Below, in pieces: positions 29,401-39,716 of a stretch of 64,000 nt of DNA. Each line of letters opens with the position of its first letter. The first letter of the stretch is position 1. The translations under genes and the position numbers were made by a program. The DNA comes from Allobranchiibius sp. CTAmp26. GTDB lineage: Bacteria; Actinomycetota; Actinomycetes; Actinomycetales; Dermatophilaceae. Under the pieces are notes generated by a model, which was not told the origin of the DNA, did not search any database, and saw only the letters and a list, made by a program, of their open reading frames with translations. The stretch covers positions 1-64,000 of the forward strand of contig NZ_JAGEKR010000013.1 of assembly GCF_017565405.1 (NCBI RefSeq), given 5' to 3'.

Positions 29401-29819
29401 CAGAAGTCACCACCTTCACGTGCGACGAAGCGGCACTTCATCGGCAACTTGTGCATCGCCAGGCGCATGGCCTCGCGTGCGACGTCTTCGGACACACCGG
29501 ACAGCTCGAACATCACGCGTCCGGGCTTGACGTTGGCGATCCACCACTCGGGCGAACCCTTACCGGAACCCATCCGGGTCTCGGCCGGCTTCTTGGTCAG
29601 CGGGCGGTCGGGGTAGATGTTGATCCACACCTTTCCGCCTCGCTTGATGTAACGGGTCATGGCGATACGAGCGGACTCGATCTGCCGGTTGGTGACGTAG
29701 GCGGGCTCGAGAGCCTGGATGCCGAAGTCACCGAACGTGACGCGGGTGCCGCCCTTGGCGGCACCGCTGCGACCGGGGTGGTGCTGCTTACGGTGCTTGA
29801 CGCGACGGGGAATCAACAT
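29400..29819 (-). CDS. rplP: 50S ribosomal protein L16
   Basis: A 139-aa protein near the A site: [19 protein letters not shown], and [20 protein letters not shown] with the conserved Arg/Gly patch. Overlaps rpsC by one base. Confidence 0.98.
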   Translation of the reverse strand: MLIPRRVKHRKQHHPGRSGAAKGGTRVTFGDFGIQALEPAYVTNRQIESARIAMTRYIKRGGKVWINIYPDRPLTKKPAETRMGSGKGSPEWWIANVKPGRVMFELSGVSEDVAREAMRLAMHKLPMKCRFVAREGGDF

Positions 29820-30655
29820 CAGGCCTGCACCCCCTCGGAGGTCGGCGCGGGAGCGTCGGTCGCGGGTGCCGCGGCGGTCTGCCCGGCAGCCGGTGCGTCG
29901 TCGCGGCGGGGACGGCTCGCGCCCCGGTCGCCACCACGGTCGGTGCGCGGACCACGGTCGTCACGCCGGCGGGCCGGACGCGACGGCGCGGCGGCCTGCT
30001 CGCGTGCCAGTTCCTTGGCGGTGAGGTCACCGTTGTAGATCCAGACCTTGACGCCGATGCGACCGAACGTCGTCTTGGCCTCGTAGAAGCCGTAGTCGAT
30101 GTTCGCGCGCAGCGTGTGCAGCGGGACGCGGCCCTCGCGGTAGAACTCGGTGCGGCTCATCTCGGCGCCGTTCAGACGACCGGAGACCATCACCCGGATG
30201 CCCTTGGCACCGGCGCGCTGGCTGGACTGCATGCCCTTGCGCATGGCGCGGCGGAAGTTGACCCGCGCCGAGAGCTGCTCGGCGATGCCCTGCGCGACCA
30301 GCTGAGCGTCCGCCTCGGGGTTCTTGACCTCGAGGATGTTCAGCTGCACCTGCTTGGCGGTGAGCTTCTCCAGCTCGCCACGCAGCCGGTCGGCCTCGGC
30401 GCCGCGGCGACCGATGACGATGCCGGGACGCGCGGTGTGGATGTCGATGCGGACCCGGTCACGGGTGCGCTCGATGTCGACGCGGCTGATGCCCGCGCGC
30501 TCCATGCCCTTGGACATGAGGCGGCGGATGGCCACGTCTTCCTTGACGTAGTCGCGGTAGCGCTGGCCGGCCTTGTTGCTGTCGGCATACCAGCGGCTCT
30601 TGTGCTCGGTGGTGATGCCGAGGCGGAAACCGTTCGGGTTGACCTTCTGACCCAT
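29819..30655 (-). CDS. rpsC: 30S ribosomal protein S3 with long disordered tail
   Basis: A 278-aa protein at the mRNA entry channel: [22 protein letters not shown] domain with [20 protein letters not shown], and the S3 C-terminal domain to about residue 218. The remaining ~60 residues are Arg/Asp/Pro/Ala-rich and presumably disordered, a usual actinobacterial feature. Confidence 0.98.
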   Translation of the reverse strand: MGQKVNPNGFRLGITTEHKSRWYADSNKAGQRYRDYVKEDVAIRRLMSKGMERAGISRVDIERTRDRVRIDIHTARPGIVIGRRGAEADRLRGELEKLTAKQVQLNILEVKNPEADAQLVAQGIAEQLSARVNFRRAMRKGMQSSQRAGAKGIRVMVSGRLNGAEMSRTEFYREGRVPLHTLRANIDYGFYEAKTTFGRIGVKVWIYNGDLTAKELAREQAAAPSRPARRRDDRGPRTDRGGDRGASRPRRDDAPAAGQTAAAPATDAPAPTSEGVQA

Positions 30656-30657
30656 GG

Positions 30658-31026
30658 TTATCGCCGTCCTTCCTGCGAATCCGGCTGGGTGACCTGCACG
30701 GTGATGTGGCTGCTGCGCTTGAGGATCTGGCTGGCCCGACCCTGTGCACGCGGGCGGAACCGCTTCATCGTGGGGCCCTCGTCGACGTACGCGGCGCTGA
30801 CCACGAGGGTGCGCTCGTCGAATGCCTGCGAGTGCTTGTCGGCGGTGACGCGGGCGTTGGCGATGGCGCTGCGAAGCACCTTCAGCACCGGCTCACTCGC
30901 CGTCTGCGGGGCGAACGTGAGCACGGCGATGGCTTCGCCTGCCTGCTTGCCGCGGATCATGTCCACGACTCGGCGGGCCTTCTGCGGCGTGACCCGGACG
31001 TACCGGGCCGAAGCTGTGGCCTGCAT
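30658..31026 (-). CDS. rplV: 50S ribosomal protein L22
   Basis: A 122-aa exit-tunnel protein: [21 protein letters not shown] prefer the ATG at 31026 ([12 protein letters not shown]) because GAAGGGAG lies 5 nt upstream; an in-frame ATG at 31062 would add 12 residues ([12 protein letters not shown]) and cannot be excluded. Confidence 0.96.
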   Translation of the reverse strand: MQATASARYVRVTPQKARRVVDMIRGKQAGEAIAVLTFAPQTASEPVLKVLRSAIANARVTADKHSQAFDERTLVVSAAYVDEGPTMKRFRPRAQGRASQILKRSSHITVQVTQPDSQEGRR

Positions 31027-31079
31027 CGCGCTCCCTTCAGAAATCGTCTCTGTGTTCGACATCGTTGATTACCCCGCCG

Positions 31080-31361
31080 TCAGCGGCGGCGCCCCTTCCG
31101 GTCGTCCTTCTCGTGACCCTTGAAGGTGCGAGTCGGTGCGAACTCCCCCAACTTGTGGCCGACCATCGACTCGGTCACGAAGACCGGGACGTGCTTGCGA
31201 CCGTCGTGCACGGCCAGCGTGTGGCCGAGCATGTCGGGGGTGATCATCGACCGGCGGGACCAGGTCTTGATGACGTTCTTGGTGCCGGCTTCGTTCTGGA
31301 CATCGACCTTCTTCTGAAGGTGGTCGTCGACGAAGGGACCCTTTTTCAGGCTACGTGGCAT
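31080..31361 (-). CDS. rpsS: 30S ribosomal protein S19
   Basis: A 93-aa head protein: [20 protein letters not shown] and the conserved [20 protein letters not shown]. Three nt beyond rplB. Confidence 0.98.
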   Translation of the reverse strand: MPRSLKKGPFVDDHLQKKVDVQNEAGTKNVIKTWSRRSMITPDMLGHTLAVHDGRKHVPVFVTESMVGHKLGEFAPTRTFKGHEKDDRKGRRR

Positions 31362-31364
31362 GGC

Positions 31365-32195
<831 letters not shown>

Positions 32196-32254
32196 ACTTA
32201 CGTCCTTACGTCCTTGTCCCTCTAAGTCCTATGTGCGACAACGTGTCTCGCGGG

Positions 32255-32569
32255 TCAGCCGGCGGAGCCGACCTCACCGAAGATGTCGATCGCACCTTCC
32301 TTGAGGGAGACGATCGCGCGCTTGGTGTCCTTGCGCTTGCCGAGACCGGCCTTGGTACGACGCGTCTTGCCCTTGCGGTTCAGCGTGTGGACCGAGGAGA
32401 CCTTGACGTCGAAGACCTTCTCGACGGCGATCTTGATCTCGGTCTTGTTGGCGCGCGGGTCGACCACGAAGGTGTACTTGCCCTCGTCCATCAGGGCGTA
32501 CGACTTCTCCGAGACGACCGGCTTCAGCAGGATGTCGCGGGGGTCCTTGATGTGGATCCGGCTGGTCAC
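32255..32569 (-). CDS. rplW: 50S ribosomal protein L23
   Basis: A 104-aa exit-tunnel protein that docks SRP and trigger factor: [37 protein letters not shown]. The start overlaps the rplD stop by 4 nt. Confidence 0.98.
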   Translation of the reverse strand: MTSRIHIKDPRDILLKPVVSEKSYALMDEGKYTFVVDPRANKTEIKIAVEKVFDVKVSSVHTLNRKGKTRRTKAGLGKRKDTKRAIVSLKEGAIDIFGEVGSAG

Positions 32570-33228
32570 TTCGCGTCCTCCTGCGTGGTGAGCTTGGCGG
32601 CCTGCAGCGGTCCGGCAAGAAAGGCATCGAGCGCGGACTTGGTGAAGACCAGGTCGTCAGCGCAGAGCACGTCGTAGGTGTTGAGCTGGTCGGCGTACAG
32701 CGTGTGCACGGCCTCCAGGTTGCGCACCGAGAGCAGCGCGTTGCGCTCGTCACGGCCGAGCACCACCAGCAGGTTCTTGCGCTCGCTCACGTTGCCGAGC
32801 AGCGTCGCCGCCGTGCGGGTGGAGGGCACGTCGCCCTCGACCAGTCCGGTGTAGACGTGGATGCGGCCGTGGCGGGCCCGGTCCGACAGGGCCCCGCGCA
32901 GGGCGGCGGCCTTCATCTTCTTCGGGGTGCGCTGGCTGTAGTCGCGCGGCTGCGGGCCGTGGACGACGCCACCACCGGCGAACTGCGGTGCGCGGGTCGA
33001 ACCCTGGCGGGCGCGGCCGGTGCCCTTCTGGGCGTAGGGCTTGCGACCACCACCGCGGACTTCACCGCGGGTCTTGGTGGAGTGCGTGCCCTGGCGTGCG
33101 GCAGCGAGCTGCGCGACGACGACCTGGTGGATCAGCGGCACGTTGGTCGCCACGTCGAAGATCTCGGCGGGCAGCTCGACCGTGCCGTCGGTCGCGCCGG
33201 CGGGGGTCTGGATGTCAACGGAAGTCAT
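32566..33228 (-). CDS. rplD: 50S ribosomal protein L4
   Basis: A 220-aa exit-tunnel protein: [20 protein letters not shown] then [18 protein letters not shown] is the tunnel loop. In enterobacteria L4 represses the S10 operon through its leader; the long leader here (see 34228-34527) makes some comparable control possible. Confidence 0.98.
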   Translation of the reverse strand: MTSVDIQTPAGATDGTVELPAEIFDVATNVPLIHQVVVAQLAAARQGTHSTKTRGEVRGGGRKPYAQKGTGRARQGSTRAPQFAGGGVVHGPQPRDYSQRTPKKMKAAALRGALSDRARHGRIHVYTGLVEGDVPSTRTAATLLGNVSERKNLLVVLGRDERNALLSVRNLEAVHTLYADQLNTYDVLCADDLVFTKSALDAFLAGPLQAAKLTTQEDAK

Positions 33229-33233
33229 CGACC

Positions 33234-33899
33234 TCAGGCGCCTTTCTCGATTGACTTGGCCGCAGTGCGCACCAGCACGAGCCCACCCTTGGGGCCGGGG
33301 ACGGCACCCTTGATGAGCAGTACGCCGCGCTCGGCGTCGACCGCGTGAATGGTCAGGTTCTGGGTGGTCTGACGCTCGCCGCCCATCCGGCCGGCCATCC
33401 GCATGCCCTTGAAGACACGACCCGGGGTGGCGCAGCCACCGATCGAGCCCGGCTTGCGGTGGTTCTTGTGCGAGCCGTGCGAGGAGCTCACGCCGTGGAA
33501 GCCGTGACGCTTCATGACGCCGGCGAAGCCCTTGCCCTTGGTGCGGCCGATCACGTCGACCACCTGTCCGTCGCCGAAGGTCTCCGCGGTGACGTCCTGG
33601 CCGAGCTGGTAGTCGGCGGCGTCCGCGGTGCGGATCTCCACGAGGTGGCGGCGGGGGGTGACCCCGGCCTTCTCGAAGTGTCCGAGCATCGGCTTGGTCA
33701 CCTTGCGCGGGTCGATCTCGCCGTAGGCGAGCTGGACCGCGTGGTACCCCTCGCCGTCACCGCGTACCTGCGTCACGACGCAGGGGCCGGCTTCGACCAC
33801 GGTGACCGGGATGAGTCGGTTGTCGGCATCCCAGATCTGGGTCATGCCGAGCTTCTTGCCGAGGACGCCCTTCACGGAGCGCTCAGTCGTGTGTGTCAT
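33234..33899 (-). CDS. rplC: 50S ribosomal protein L3
   Basis: A 221-aa protein reaching the peptidyl-transferase centre. [14 protein letters not shown] at the N-terminus and the extended loop [20 protein letters not shown] with the methylatable region are diagnostic. The ATG of [11 protein letters not shown] was chosen; the upstream frame is antisense noise within rpsJ. Confidence 0.98.
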   Translation of the reverse strand: MTHTTERSVKGVLGKKLGMTQIWDADNRLIPVTVVEAGPCVVTQVRGDGEGYHAVQLAYGEIDPRKVTKPMLGHFEKAGVTPRRHLVEIRTADAADYQLGQDVTAETFGDGQVVDVIGRTKGKGFAGVMKRHGFHGVSSSHGSHKNHRKPGSIGGCATPGRVFKGMRMAGRMGGERQTTQNLTIHAVDAERGVLLIKGAVPGPKGGLVLVRTAAKSIEKGA

Positions 33900-33918
33900 G
33901 GATGAGTCACCTACCGAT

Positions 33919-34227
33919 CTAGAGCTTGATCTCGATGTTGACGTCCGCCGGCAGGTCGAGACGCATGAGCGAGTCGACGGCCTTCGGGGTCGGGTCGATG
34001 ATGTCGATGAGCCGCTTGTGCGTGCGCATCTCGAAGTGCTCGCGGCTGTCCTTGTACTTGTGCGGCGAACGGATGACGCAGAAGACGTTCTTCTCCGTCG
34101 GCAACGGCACGGGGCCGACCACCGTTGCGCCGGCACGGGTCACCGTGTCGACAATCTTGCGCGCCGAGCTGTCGATGACCTCGTGGTCATACGACTTCAG
34201 CCGGATGCGGATCTTCTGTCCCGCCAT
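33919..34227 (-). CDS. rpsJ: 30S ribosomal protein S10
   Basis: A 102-aa protein (NusE), which also binds NusB and NusG in antitermination. [20 protein letters not shown] to [12 protein letters not shown] is the standard sequence. It is the first gene of the S10 operon, with a 300-nt leader and a promoter at 34534-34562. Confidence 0.99.
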   Translation of the reverse strand: MAGQKIRIRLKSYDHEVIDSSARKIVDTVTRAGATVVGPVPLPTEKNVFCVIRSPHKYKDSREHFEMRTHKRLIDIIDPTPKAVDSLMRLDLPADVNIEIKL

Positions 34228-34290
34228 CTGAGTGCGTCTCTCTCTCGCCGTCATCGTGCTGTGAAAAGAACTGTTGTGCCCTGCCGTTCC

Positions 34291-34316
34291 TCCGACCCCC
34301 GCGCTCGGGTGTGTCG
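34291..34316 (-). promoter_or_regulatory. 26-nt leader element shared by the S10 and str operons (S10 copy)
   Basis: On the transcribed strand it reads CGACACACCCGAG, then C, then GCGGGGGTCGGA. The same element with one change (T) is at 55742-55767 in the str leader. It starts 64 nt upstream of rpsJ. Its ends (CGAC with GTCG) and the CCC with GGG can pair. The rest of 34228-34708 contains leader sequence and the promoter but no gene. Confidence 0.75.
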
Positions 34317-34533
34317 CCCTGACGCCGCATGCACGCCTGGAACAGAACTGCTTACCCGTGGGTGGCCTTGGATCCGGTGGGACCCCGCCTGCGCTTCCCT
34401 CACCCGCCGCGCGCCTACCGTGAACGGCTGCACGTCGTACGTTTTCGGGGCGGCGGGATCGGTCGATGCTTCACGAACCGGAACGAACCAGCGCCGTGCA
34501 CCTGCCGACGCCCGCGCGTCAAGCAACCAGAAC

Positions 34534-34562
34534 AGTCTGCCAGAGGGCCCGGCAGGTGCCAA
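34534..34562 (-). promoter_or_regulatory. Promoter of the S10 operon
   Basis: On the minus strand, TTGGCA (34557-34562) and CAGACT (34534-34539) lie 17 nt apart. It is very like the str promoter in this window. Transcription would start near 34527, giving a leader of about 300 nt. Confidence 0.7.
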
Positions 34563-34708
34563 ATCGAGCAGCCGTCGCGACGCGTGACCTGCCGCACGCA
34601 GCAGTGCTCGTGTCACCTGCTTGGGCCCTTCGCGCGGCGGTCGTCTCCTGCGGCCGGTGATCCACGGCGTCTCGACCGCCCCGCTCGACACCCGGGGCGC
34701 GCCGTGAG

Positions 34709-35743
34709 TCAGAGTCCGTAGAGCGCCGCCGCCATCGCGCGACGCCGCCGGGCGCTCAGCAGCACGAGGACGTCGTCGGTGCACTGCTCGACCGAGCCGA
34801 CGCGCACCGGGAGCGCCAGGATCCCCCGATCGGCGATCCCCATGGTCAGGGCCTCGACCAAATCGGCGGAGACGGTGCGGAACGGCCGGTCGTGGAACGC
34901 CACCAGCGGCTGCTCGACACCTGGCAGCCCCGCCTCACGACCGATGTCGTGCAGGACCGCGAGTGCCCGGCACAGGTGCGACTCCCGGCCCTCCCAAGTG
35001 GTGGCGGCCAGGCACTCCAGGAGTGCGGGACCCGCGTGCGCCGCTCGCGGGAGCTCCCCGAACGCTGCGCCGCGCCATTTCGGGTACGGCGCCCACCGCC
35101 GCTCCAGGAGGAACCCGAGGTGCATCGCGGCATCCACCAATCGCCCCGCCAGCACCCGCGAACCAAGCTCGTCGCCCTGCAGACCGCACCGGCCCATCAA
35201 CGGCAGCTCCTCCCCGATCCGTCGCCATCCGCACGCGACGAGCCACTGCCGCAGGTCATCGGGATACCGGGCGAGGGCGCTGCGGGCGGCGCCCAGGTCA
35301 CCGACGCTGTCCGTGAACACCTCACCGCCCACGACCTCCAGGGCAGCCTGACCGGACAGCGACAGCCAGTCCAGCAGGCCGACGGGTGCGCGGACAGGAT
35401 CGAAACCCAGCCGGCCGATGAGCAGGTCGTGCAGGTCCGCGACCTCGACGCGGTGCCGGATCGACGGATCGGACGTCATCGCGAACCGGACGGGGTACCC
35501 GAGCACGACGTCCGGAAGCTCCGCCTCGAGATGTCGGTCCGCGGCGGTGACGAGGGCGGCGTCGACCAGCAGGGTGAGACGCAGGCCCCAGTCGTGATCG
35601 CGCGACATCTCATCGTCGCGACCGACCACCTCCGACCCGCCCCCGATCCGCGCGGCCGCGTACGGCAGTCGTGGCCACCGGGCATGCAGGACCGGTCGTA
35701 CGACGTCCTCGAAATACCGCCTGCTCAGCGACAGCCCGTCCAT
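34709..35743 (-). CDS. DUF4037 domain-containing nucleotidyltransferase-like protein
   Basis: A 344-aa protein. The N-terminal part resembles the nucleotidyltransferase fold: GGSEVVGRDDEMSRDHDWGLRLTLLV holds the G-S...D.D pattern. The DUF4037 part follows in the middle and C-terminal region. No membrane segment. Such proteins may modify small molecules or be orphan toxin-like transferases; the substrate is unknown. It stands alone at the S10-operon edge of the accessory block, back-to-back with the MmyB-type regulator gene. Confidence 0.8.
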   Translation of the reverse strand: MDGLSLSRRYFEDVVRPVLHARWPRLPYAAARIGGGSEVVGRDDEMSRDHDWGLRLTLLVDAALVTAADRHLEAELPDVVLGYPVRFAMTSDPSIRHRVEVADLHDLLIGRLGFDPVRAPVGLLDWLSLSGQAALEVVGGEVFTDSVGDLGAARSALARYPDDLRQWLVACGWRRIGEELPLMGRCGLQGDELGSRVLAGRLVDAAMHLGFLLERRWAPYPKWRGAAFGELPRAAHAGPALLECLAATTWEGRESHLCRALAVLHDIGREAGLPGVEQPLVAFHDRPFRTVSADLVEALTMGIADRGILALPVRVGSVEQCTDDVLVLLSARRRRAMAAALYGL

Positions 35744-35774
35744 ACCCGCCAGTGTCCCGTGCGACCGGGCGCGA

Positions 35775-36608
35775 TCAGGACGTCAGTGTCTGGGTGCCGG
35801 CGACGTCCAGGAGGGCGAGCTTCGAGGCGTCCTGCGATCCCGGCGCGACGGTGTAGACGACGATGCGCAGATCGGCGCCGGGCACGGTGAGGACGTCGCA
35901 GTCGATGGCGATCGGACCCACGGGGGTCGACGTCGCGGTCTTGGTGCTGGACCGGTGCCGCGCGACGTGCGCCCGGCTCCAGCGGAGCTCGAAGTCGGGG
36001 CACTCGGCGCGCAGCCGGGCGATCAGGGCGGCCAGGCCGGGGTCGTCGGGGTAGCGACCGGCGGCCTCGCGCAGATCCGCAGCGAGATCGTCGGAGAACT
36101 CCTCGGCGTGCTCGTCGTCGAAGTCGATGACGCCGGGCGCCTTCATGAAGTGGCGCCAGGCGACGTTGCGCTCCACACCGCGCAGCCCCGACGGGTCGCC
36201 GGTCAGCGCGGCCCAGAGCGGATTCCACCAGAGCAGATCCCATGCGGCCGAGTGCACGCCGATCGGGACGTCGCCGAGTCGGTCGAGCAGGCGCTGCACC
36301 CCGGGGGCGATGTGCCGCGAGACCAGGGTGTCCGACGGCACGGCGGCACCACTCAGGCGGTAGAGATGGTCCCGTTCACCGTCGGTGAGGCGCAGGGCTC
36401 GGGCCAGCGCGCCGACGACCTGCGGGGAGGGGTGCCGGGACCTGCCCTGCTCCAGCCGGACCAGGTATTCGACGCTGACACCGGCGAGGGTCGCGAGCTC
36501 TTCACGCCGCAGGCCGGGAGCGCGCCTCCCAGCGCCTGGCGGGAGCCCCACCTCGCGGGGACCGATCCGGTCGCGCCACGCGCGCAGCACCTCGGCGAAC
36601 TCGTCCAC
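35775..36608 (-). CDS. XRE-type regulator with MmyB-like ligand-binding domain
   Basis: A 277-aa regulator. The helix-turn-helix (about residues 28-80) reads PGLRREELATLAGVSVEYLVRLEQGR. The C-terminal two-thirds (PSDTLVSRHIAPGVQRLLDRL, then DLLWWNPLWAALTGD) is the MmyB-like PAS-type domain, which binds fatty-acid-like or other small ligands in characterised relatives. I start at GTG (VDEFAEVLRAW). It is divergent from a short-chain dehydrogenase, the commonest neighbour of this family, and probably represses it. Confidence 0.9.
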   Translation of the reverse strand: MDEFAEVLRAWRDRIGPREVGLPPGAGRRAPGLRREELATLAGVSVEYLVRLEQGRSRHPSPQVVGALARALRLTDGERDHLYRLSGAAVPSDTLVSRHIAPGVQRLLDRLGDVPIGVHSAAWDLLWWNPLWAALTGDPSGLRGVERNVAWRHFMKAPGVIDFDDEHAEEFSDDLAADLREAAGRYPDDPGLAALIARLRAECPDFELRWSRAHVARHRSSTKTATSTPVGPIAIDCDVLTVPGADLRIVVYTVAPGSQDASKLALLDVAGTQTLTS

Positions 36609-36660
36609 GCTCCCATGATGCTCGCTGGCGCGGTGCGCTGACTGGTACCGGCAGGGCGTA

Positions 36661-36670
36661 CCCACGTGGG
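36661..36670. promoter_or_regulatory. Palindrome CCCACGTGGG between regulator and dehydrogenase
   Basis: A 10-nt perfect dyad in the 86-nt divergent spacer, 24 nt before the dehydrogenase ATG. Likely operator for the adjacent MmyB-type regulator. Confidence 0.4.
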
Positions 36671-36694
36671 AGGAACGGGGCGCAGCGTGGAGGC

Positions 36695-37375
36695 ATGACC
36701 ACGACATTGATCACAGGAGCAGGCCGCAGCCTCGGGCTGGAGACCGCGCGCCGCCTCATCGACGCCGGCCACACCGTCTACGCCGGCCTGCGCAACCCCG
36801 ACGACGGTGACGCCGTCCGTGCCATCGGCGCCCGCGTCGTACGGCTGGACGTCACCGACAGCGCCTCGGTGCAGGCGGCGTTCACCGAACTGCCCGAGCT
36901 GGACGTGCTGGTCAACAACGCGGGCATCCTGGGCACGGCGTACGGCGTGGACGACCTCGACGCGGCCGCAATGGCTTCGGTGCTCGATACCAACGTGACC
37001 GGGATCGTGCGGGTCACCCAGGCCGCCCTGCCGCTGCTGAGGAAATCCGCGAACCCCGTGATCGTCAACGTCGCGTCCGGTGTCGGATGGCCCCGCTACC
37101 TGCAGGACCCCGAGCACGACGAGTACCCGGTTCTGGCGGTGCCGTACGCGGCGTCCAAGGCCGCCGTCGTCGCCCTGACCGTGCAGTACGCGAAGAACCT
37201 GCCGGACATGCGGGTCAACGTGTCCGATCCGGGCTACACCGACACCGACTTCAACGCGCACAGCGGCCACCAGACCGTCACCGAGGGCACGGACGCCACC
37301 GTCGCGCTCGCCACCATCGACCAGGACGGGCCGACCGGCGAGTTCCACGACCGCGCCGGCCGCATCGCCTACTGA
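36695..37375 (+). CDS. Short-chain dehydrogenase/reductase
   Basis: A 226-aa classical SDR. The cofactor motif TGAGRSLG is at residues 7-14, NNAG follows DVLVNNAGILG, and the catalytic YxxxK appears as YAASK. Ser is in VASGVG. NAD or NADP specificity is undetermined. GGAGG lies upstream of the ATG. It ends tail-to-tail with mysD, with a 7-nt overlap of coding regions. Probably regulated by the divergent MmyB-type protein rather than part of the MAA pathway. Confidence 0.92.
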   Translation: MTTTLITGAGRSLGLETARRLIDAGHTVYAGLRNPDDGDAVRAIGARVVRLDVTDSASVQAAFTELPELDVLVNNAGILGTAYGVDDLDAAAMASVLDTNVTGIVRVTQAALPLLRKSANPVIVNVASGVGWPRYLQDPEHDEYPVLAVPYAASKAAVVALTVQYAKNLPDMRVNVSDPGYTDTDFNAHSGHQTVTEGTDATVALATIDQDGPTGEFHDRAGRIAY

Positions 37376-38400
37376 ACCGGGCGATCCAGGGCCTCGGCGA
37401 TCGCCGTCGCGAACAACTCCGGCAGGTCGAGGCCAGCCGCTGCGGCCATCACCGCGACCACGCTCGTCCGCGCGAACGAGCAGTACAGCCCGGCCTCCAG
37501 GAACCACGGTTCGCCGTGCTGGTCGATGCGGAAGTCGAAGAGGCTGTAGTGCCGGGCGCCCATCGCGCGGTGACAGCGACGCGCGACCTCCTGGGCACGC
37601 CCGGTCAGGGGGTCGGTCGGATCGACGATCCACGCGTGCTCGGCGTCCTTGGCCATCAGCTTCAGACCGCCTTCCGCGACCGCGCCGATCTTGTCGGCGT
37701 GGTCGCGGATCGGCTTGGTGTCGGGATCGACGCTGTACTCCTCGAGCGGCAGCCCGATGAGCTCCCCGTCCCGTTCGACCAGCCCGACGCGGATCTCGCG
37801 GCCGAGTTCGACATAGGACTCGACCAGCACCTCGTCGGCGTGCTCGAACGCGGCGGCGAGCGCGTCGTCGTACTCCCCCGGCTCGCGCACGAGTCCGATG
37901 CCGAGGGAGTTGTCGGCGTCGACCGGTTTGACGACGGAGGGGGTGGCGATGGTGGGCCGCTCACCGGGCCTCAGCACCTCTCCCGCCGGCACGTTCACCC
38001 CTGCTGCGGCGACGACCGCGCGAGCGCGGGCCTTGTGGGCGCCCAGCGCCATCGCGTCCGGGGTGTTGCCGACGTACGGGATGGCGAGCACGTCGAGCAA
38101 GGCGCGGTACGACGTCATCCCCGGGATGCAGAACAGCTGCGGCAGCGCGACGTCGATCTCCCACGACGCCAGGTGGTGCAGCGCCTCGCCGAGCGTCATC
38201 GACGGTGCGGCGGCGATGGCCTCCGGACTCAGGTCGGTCGGGAAGCACCAGTGACCACCCGGGGCGACGTACGCCACCACGAACTCATAGAGGTCCGGAT
38301 CGGCTACGGCGACAAGGGCATCCGCGGCGTAGAGCCGCGAAAGGTCGGCGTAGAACCCACTCACCGGCGAGCCCGCCAGGTGCAGTACGCGCAGGGCCAT
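37369..38400 (-). CDS. mysD: D-Ala-D-Ala ligase-like enzyme MysD (mycosporine-like amino acid biosynthesis)
   Basis: A 343-aa ATP-grasp ligase that in MAA pathways joins a second amino acid (Ser, Thr or another) to mycosporine-glycine, giving shinorine- or porphyra-334-like products. ATP-grasp landmarks: NTPDAMALGAHKARAR, TPSVVKPVDADNSLGIGLV, EVLVESYVELGREIRVGLVE and the metal-binding FLEAGLYCSFARTS. Its ATG overlaps the mysC stop. Last gene of the operon. The amino acid used cannot be deduced. Ordinary cell-wall Ddl is excluded by the context and by the divergent C-terminal region. Confidence 0.92.
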   Translation of the reverse strand: MALRVLHLAGSPVSGFYADLSRLYAADALVAVADPDLYEFVVAYVAPGGHWCFPTDLSPEAIAAAPSMTLGEALHHLASWEIDVALPQLFCIPGMTSYRALLDVLAIPYVGNTPDAMALGAHKARARAVVAAAGVNVPAGEVLRPGERPTIATPSVVKPVDADNSLGIGLVREPGEYDDALAAAFEHADEVLVESYVELGREIRVGLVERDGELIGLPLEEYSVDPDTKPIRDHADKIGAVAEGGLKLMAKDAEHAWIVDPTDPLTGRAQEVARRCHRAMGARHYSLFDFRIDQHGEPWFLEAGLYCSFARTSVVAVMAAAAGLDLPELFATAIAEALDRPVQ

Positions 38401-39716
38401 CAGTCCCCCGCCGCCTGCACCAGCTTGCCGATGTTGAAGTCGACCCGGATCCAGTCCTTGAGCCGCACCAGGTTGTGCAGCAGCAGGGACGGGATCTGCA
38501 GGTGGTGCACGAGCAGGAACGGCAGCGGGTCGGCCGCGTCGAAGATGGCGTCCTTGCCGCGCGCGATGGTCCGCAGCCTTCCCGGCACGTCGCCCGGCCG
38601 GGTGAGCAGTCGCCATACCTCGTGGTAGATCCAGTACGTCGGCCGGCTGGACGGCAGCGGCGTCACCACGGGGTGGCCGTCCTGCAGATAGGCGTCGGCG
38701 AGCTGCGGGTGGTCGTAGAACATGGTGATCGCCGAGTGGGTCCGCGGATTGCACTCGATGGCGTAGACCTGCCCGTCCGGCGCCTCGATGAAGTCGAAGG
38801 AGACCTGCCCGGTCAACGCGTGGGCCAGGACGAACCGGCCCACCCAGTCACGGATCTGCGGCTTGTCGACCATCTCGTAGTTGATCTGGAAGGCCGACGA
38901 CGGACAGCAGCAGTACACCTGCACGCGGCCGCCGCGCACGGTGCTGTGCGTGCAGTACTCGTCCCCGGCGATGAAGGCCTGCAGGATCCACGGGTTGGCC
39001 TCCGAGATGGGCTTGTCCGCCAGGAACTCCTCGAGCTGCTCCGGCGTCGCGGTCGGCAGCCGGGTCAGGTCGAGGCGGTTGACGGGGTCGTAGGCGAGGC
39101 TCTTCAGGATGAACGGCGTCGCGCGCGAGCCGAAGTCAAAGTCGCGCAACTGCTGGGGCGACGTGATGCGGTGGCACTCGGGCACCGAGAGGCCCACCTC
39201 CGTGGCCATGGCCGAGAACTCGAACTTGTCGTCCAGTCGCGCGATGACCTCCGGCGTGCCGTGCAGCACCTCGCAGTACGCCGAGAGCACTTCTCCGGCG
39301 ACCGCGTCCGGGTAGCTCGCCGCCGGGGCGCAGACCGGGACGTAGACGTCGATGCCCTCGGCACGGACGATCTCGAGCAGCGCGTCGGTGTAGCCGGGTC
39401 CACCCGGGGCGGGCACCGTGTAGAACCGGTCGACGGCGCGCGAGAAACGGTGCCCTGTGTAGCGATAGGTGGCGGTCTCGACCAGAACCACCCGGTGCCC
39501 CGCACGGTGGAACGCCCGGGCGAGCGCCAGGGCCTTGGTCATCTTGCCGCCGCTGATCAGGATCGTCCGGGCCACGGTGAGCGGCGCCGGCGCCGCGTCC
39601 TCGCGCCGCCGACGTACCAGTTGCACGCCGGTCACCGCGAGATTGAGCGGCAGCACGACCTGGAGCAGGGTCAGCGTGCCGAGGGTCCTCAGGGTGGCGC
39701 GGGCCGCACCGGTCAC
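38400..39716 (-). CDS. mysC: ATP-grasp ligase MysC (mycosporine-glycine synthase)
   Basis: A 438-aa enzyme that couples glycine to 4-deoxygadusol using ATP. It matches the cyanobacterial protein throughout: an N-terminal hydrophobic segment (about 10-33, a likely membrane anchor), ILISGGKMTKALALARAFH, YVPVCAPAASY, IECNPRTHSAITMFYDHP and the conserved ending DFNIGKLV. Its GTG overlaps the stop of the TauD-type gene (GTGA) and its own stop overlaps mysD, so all three are translationally coupled. Confidence 0.95.
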   Translation of the reverse strand: MTGAARATLRTLGTLTLLQVVLPLNLAVTGVQLVRRRREDAAPAPLTVARTILISGGKMTKALALARAFHRAGHRVVLVETATYRYTGHRFSRAVDRFYTVPAPGGPGYTDALLEIVRAEGIDVYVPVCAPAASYPDAVAGEVLSAYCEVLHGTPEVIARLDDKFEFSAMATEVGLSVPECHRITSPQQLRDFDFGSRATPFILKSLAYDPVNRLDLTRLPTATPEQLEEFLADKPISEANPWILQAFIAGDEYCTHSTVRGGRVQVYCCCPSSAFQINYEMVDKPQIRDWVGRFVLAHALTGQVSFDFIEAPDGQVYAIECNPRTHSAITMFYDHPQLADAYLQDGHPVVTPLPSSRPTYWIYHEVWRLLTRPGDVPGRLRTIARGKDAIFDAADPLPFLLVHHLQIPSLLLHNLVRLKDWIRVDFNIGKLVQAAGD

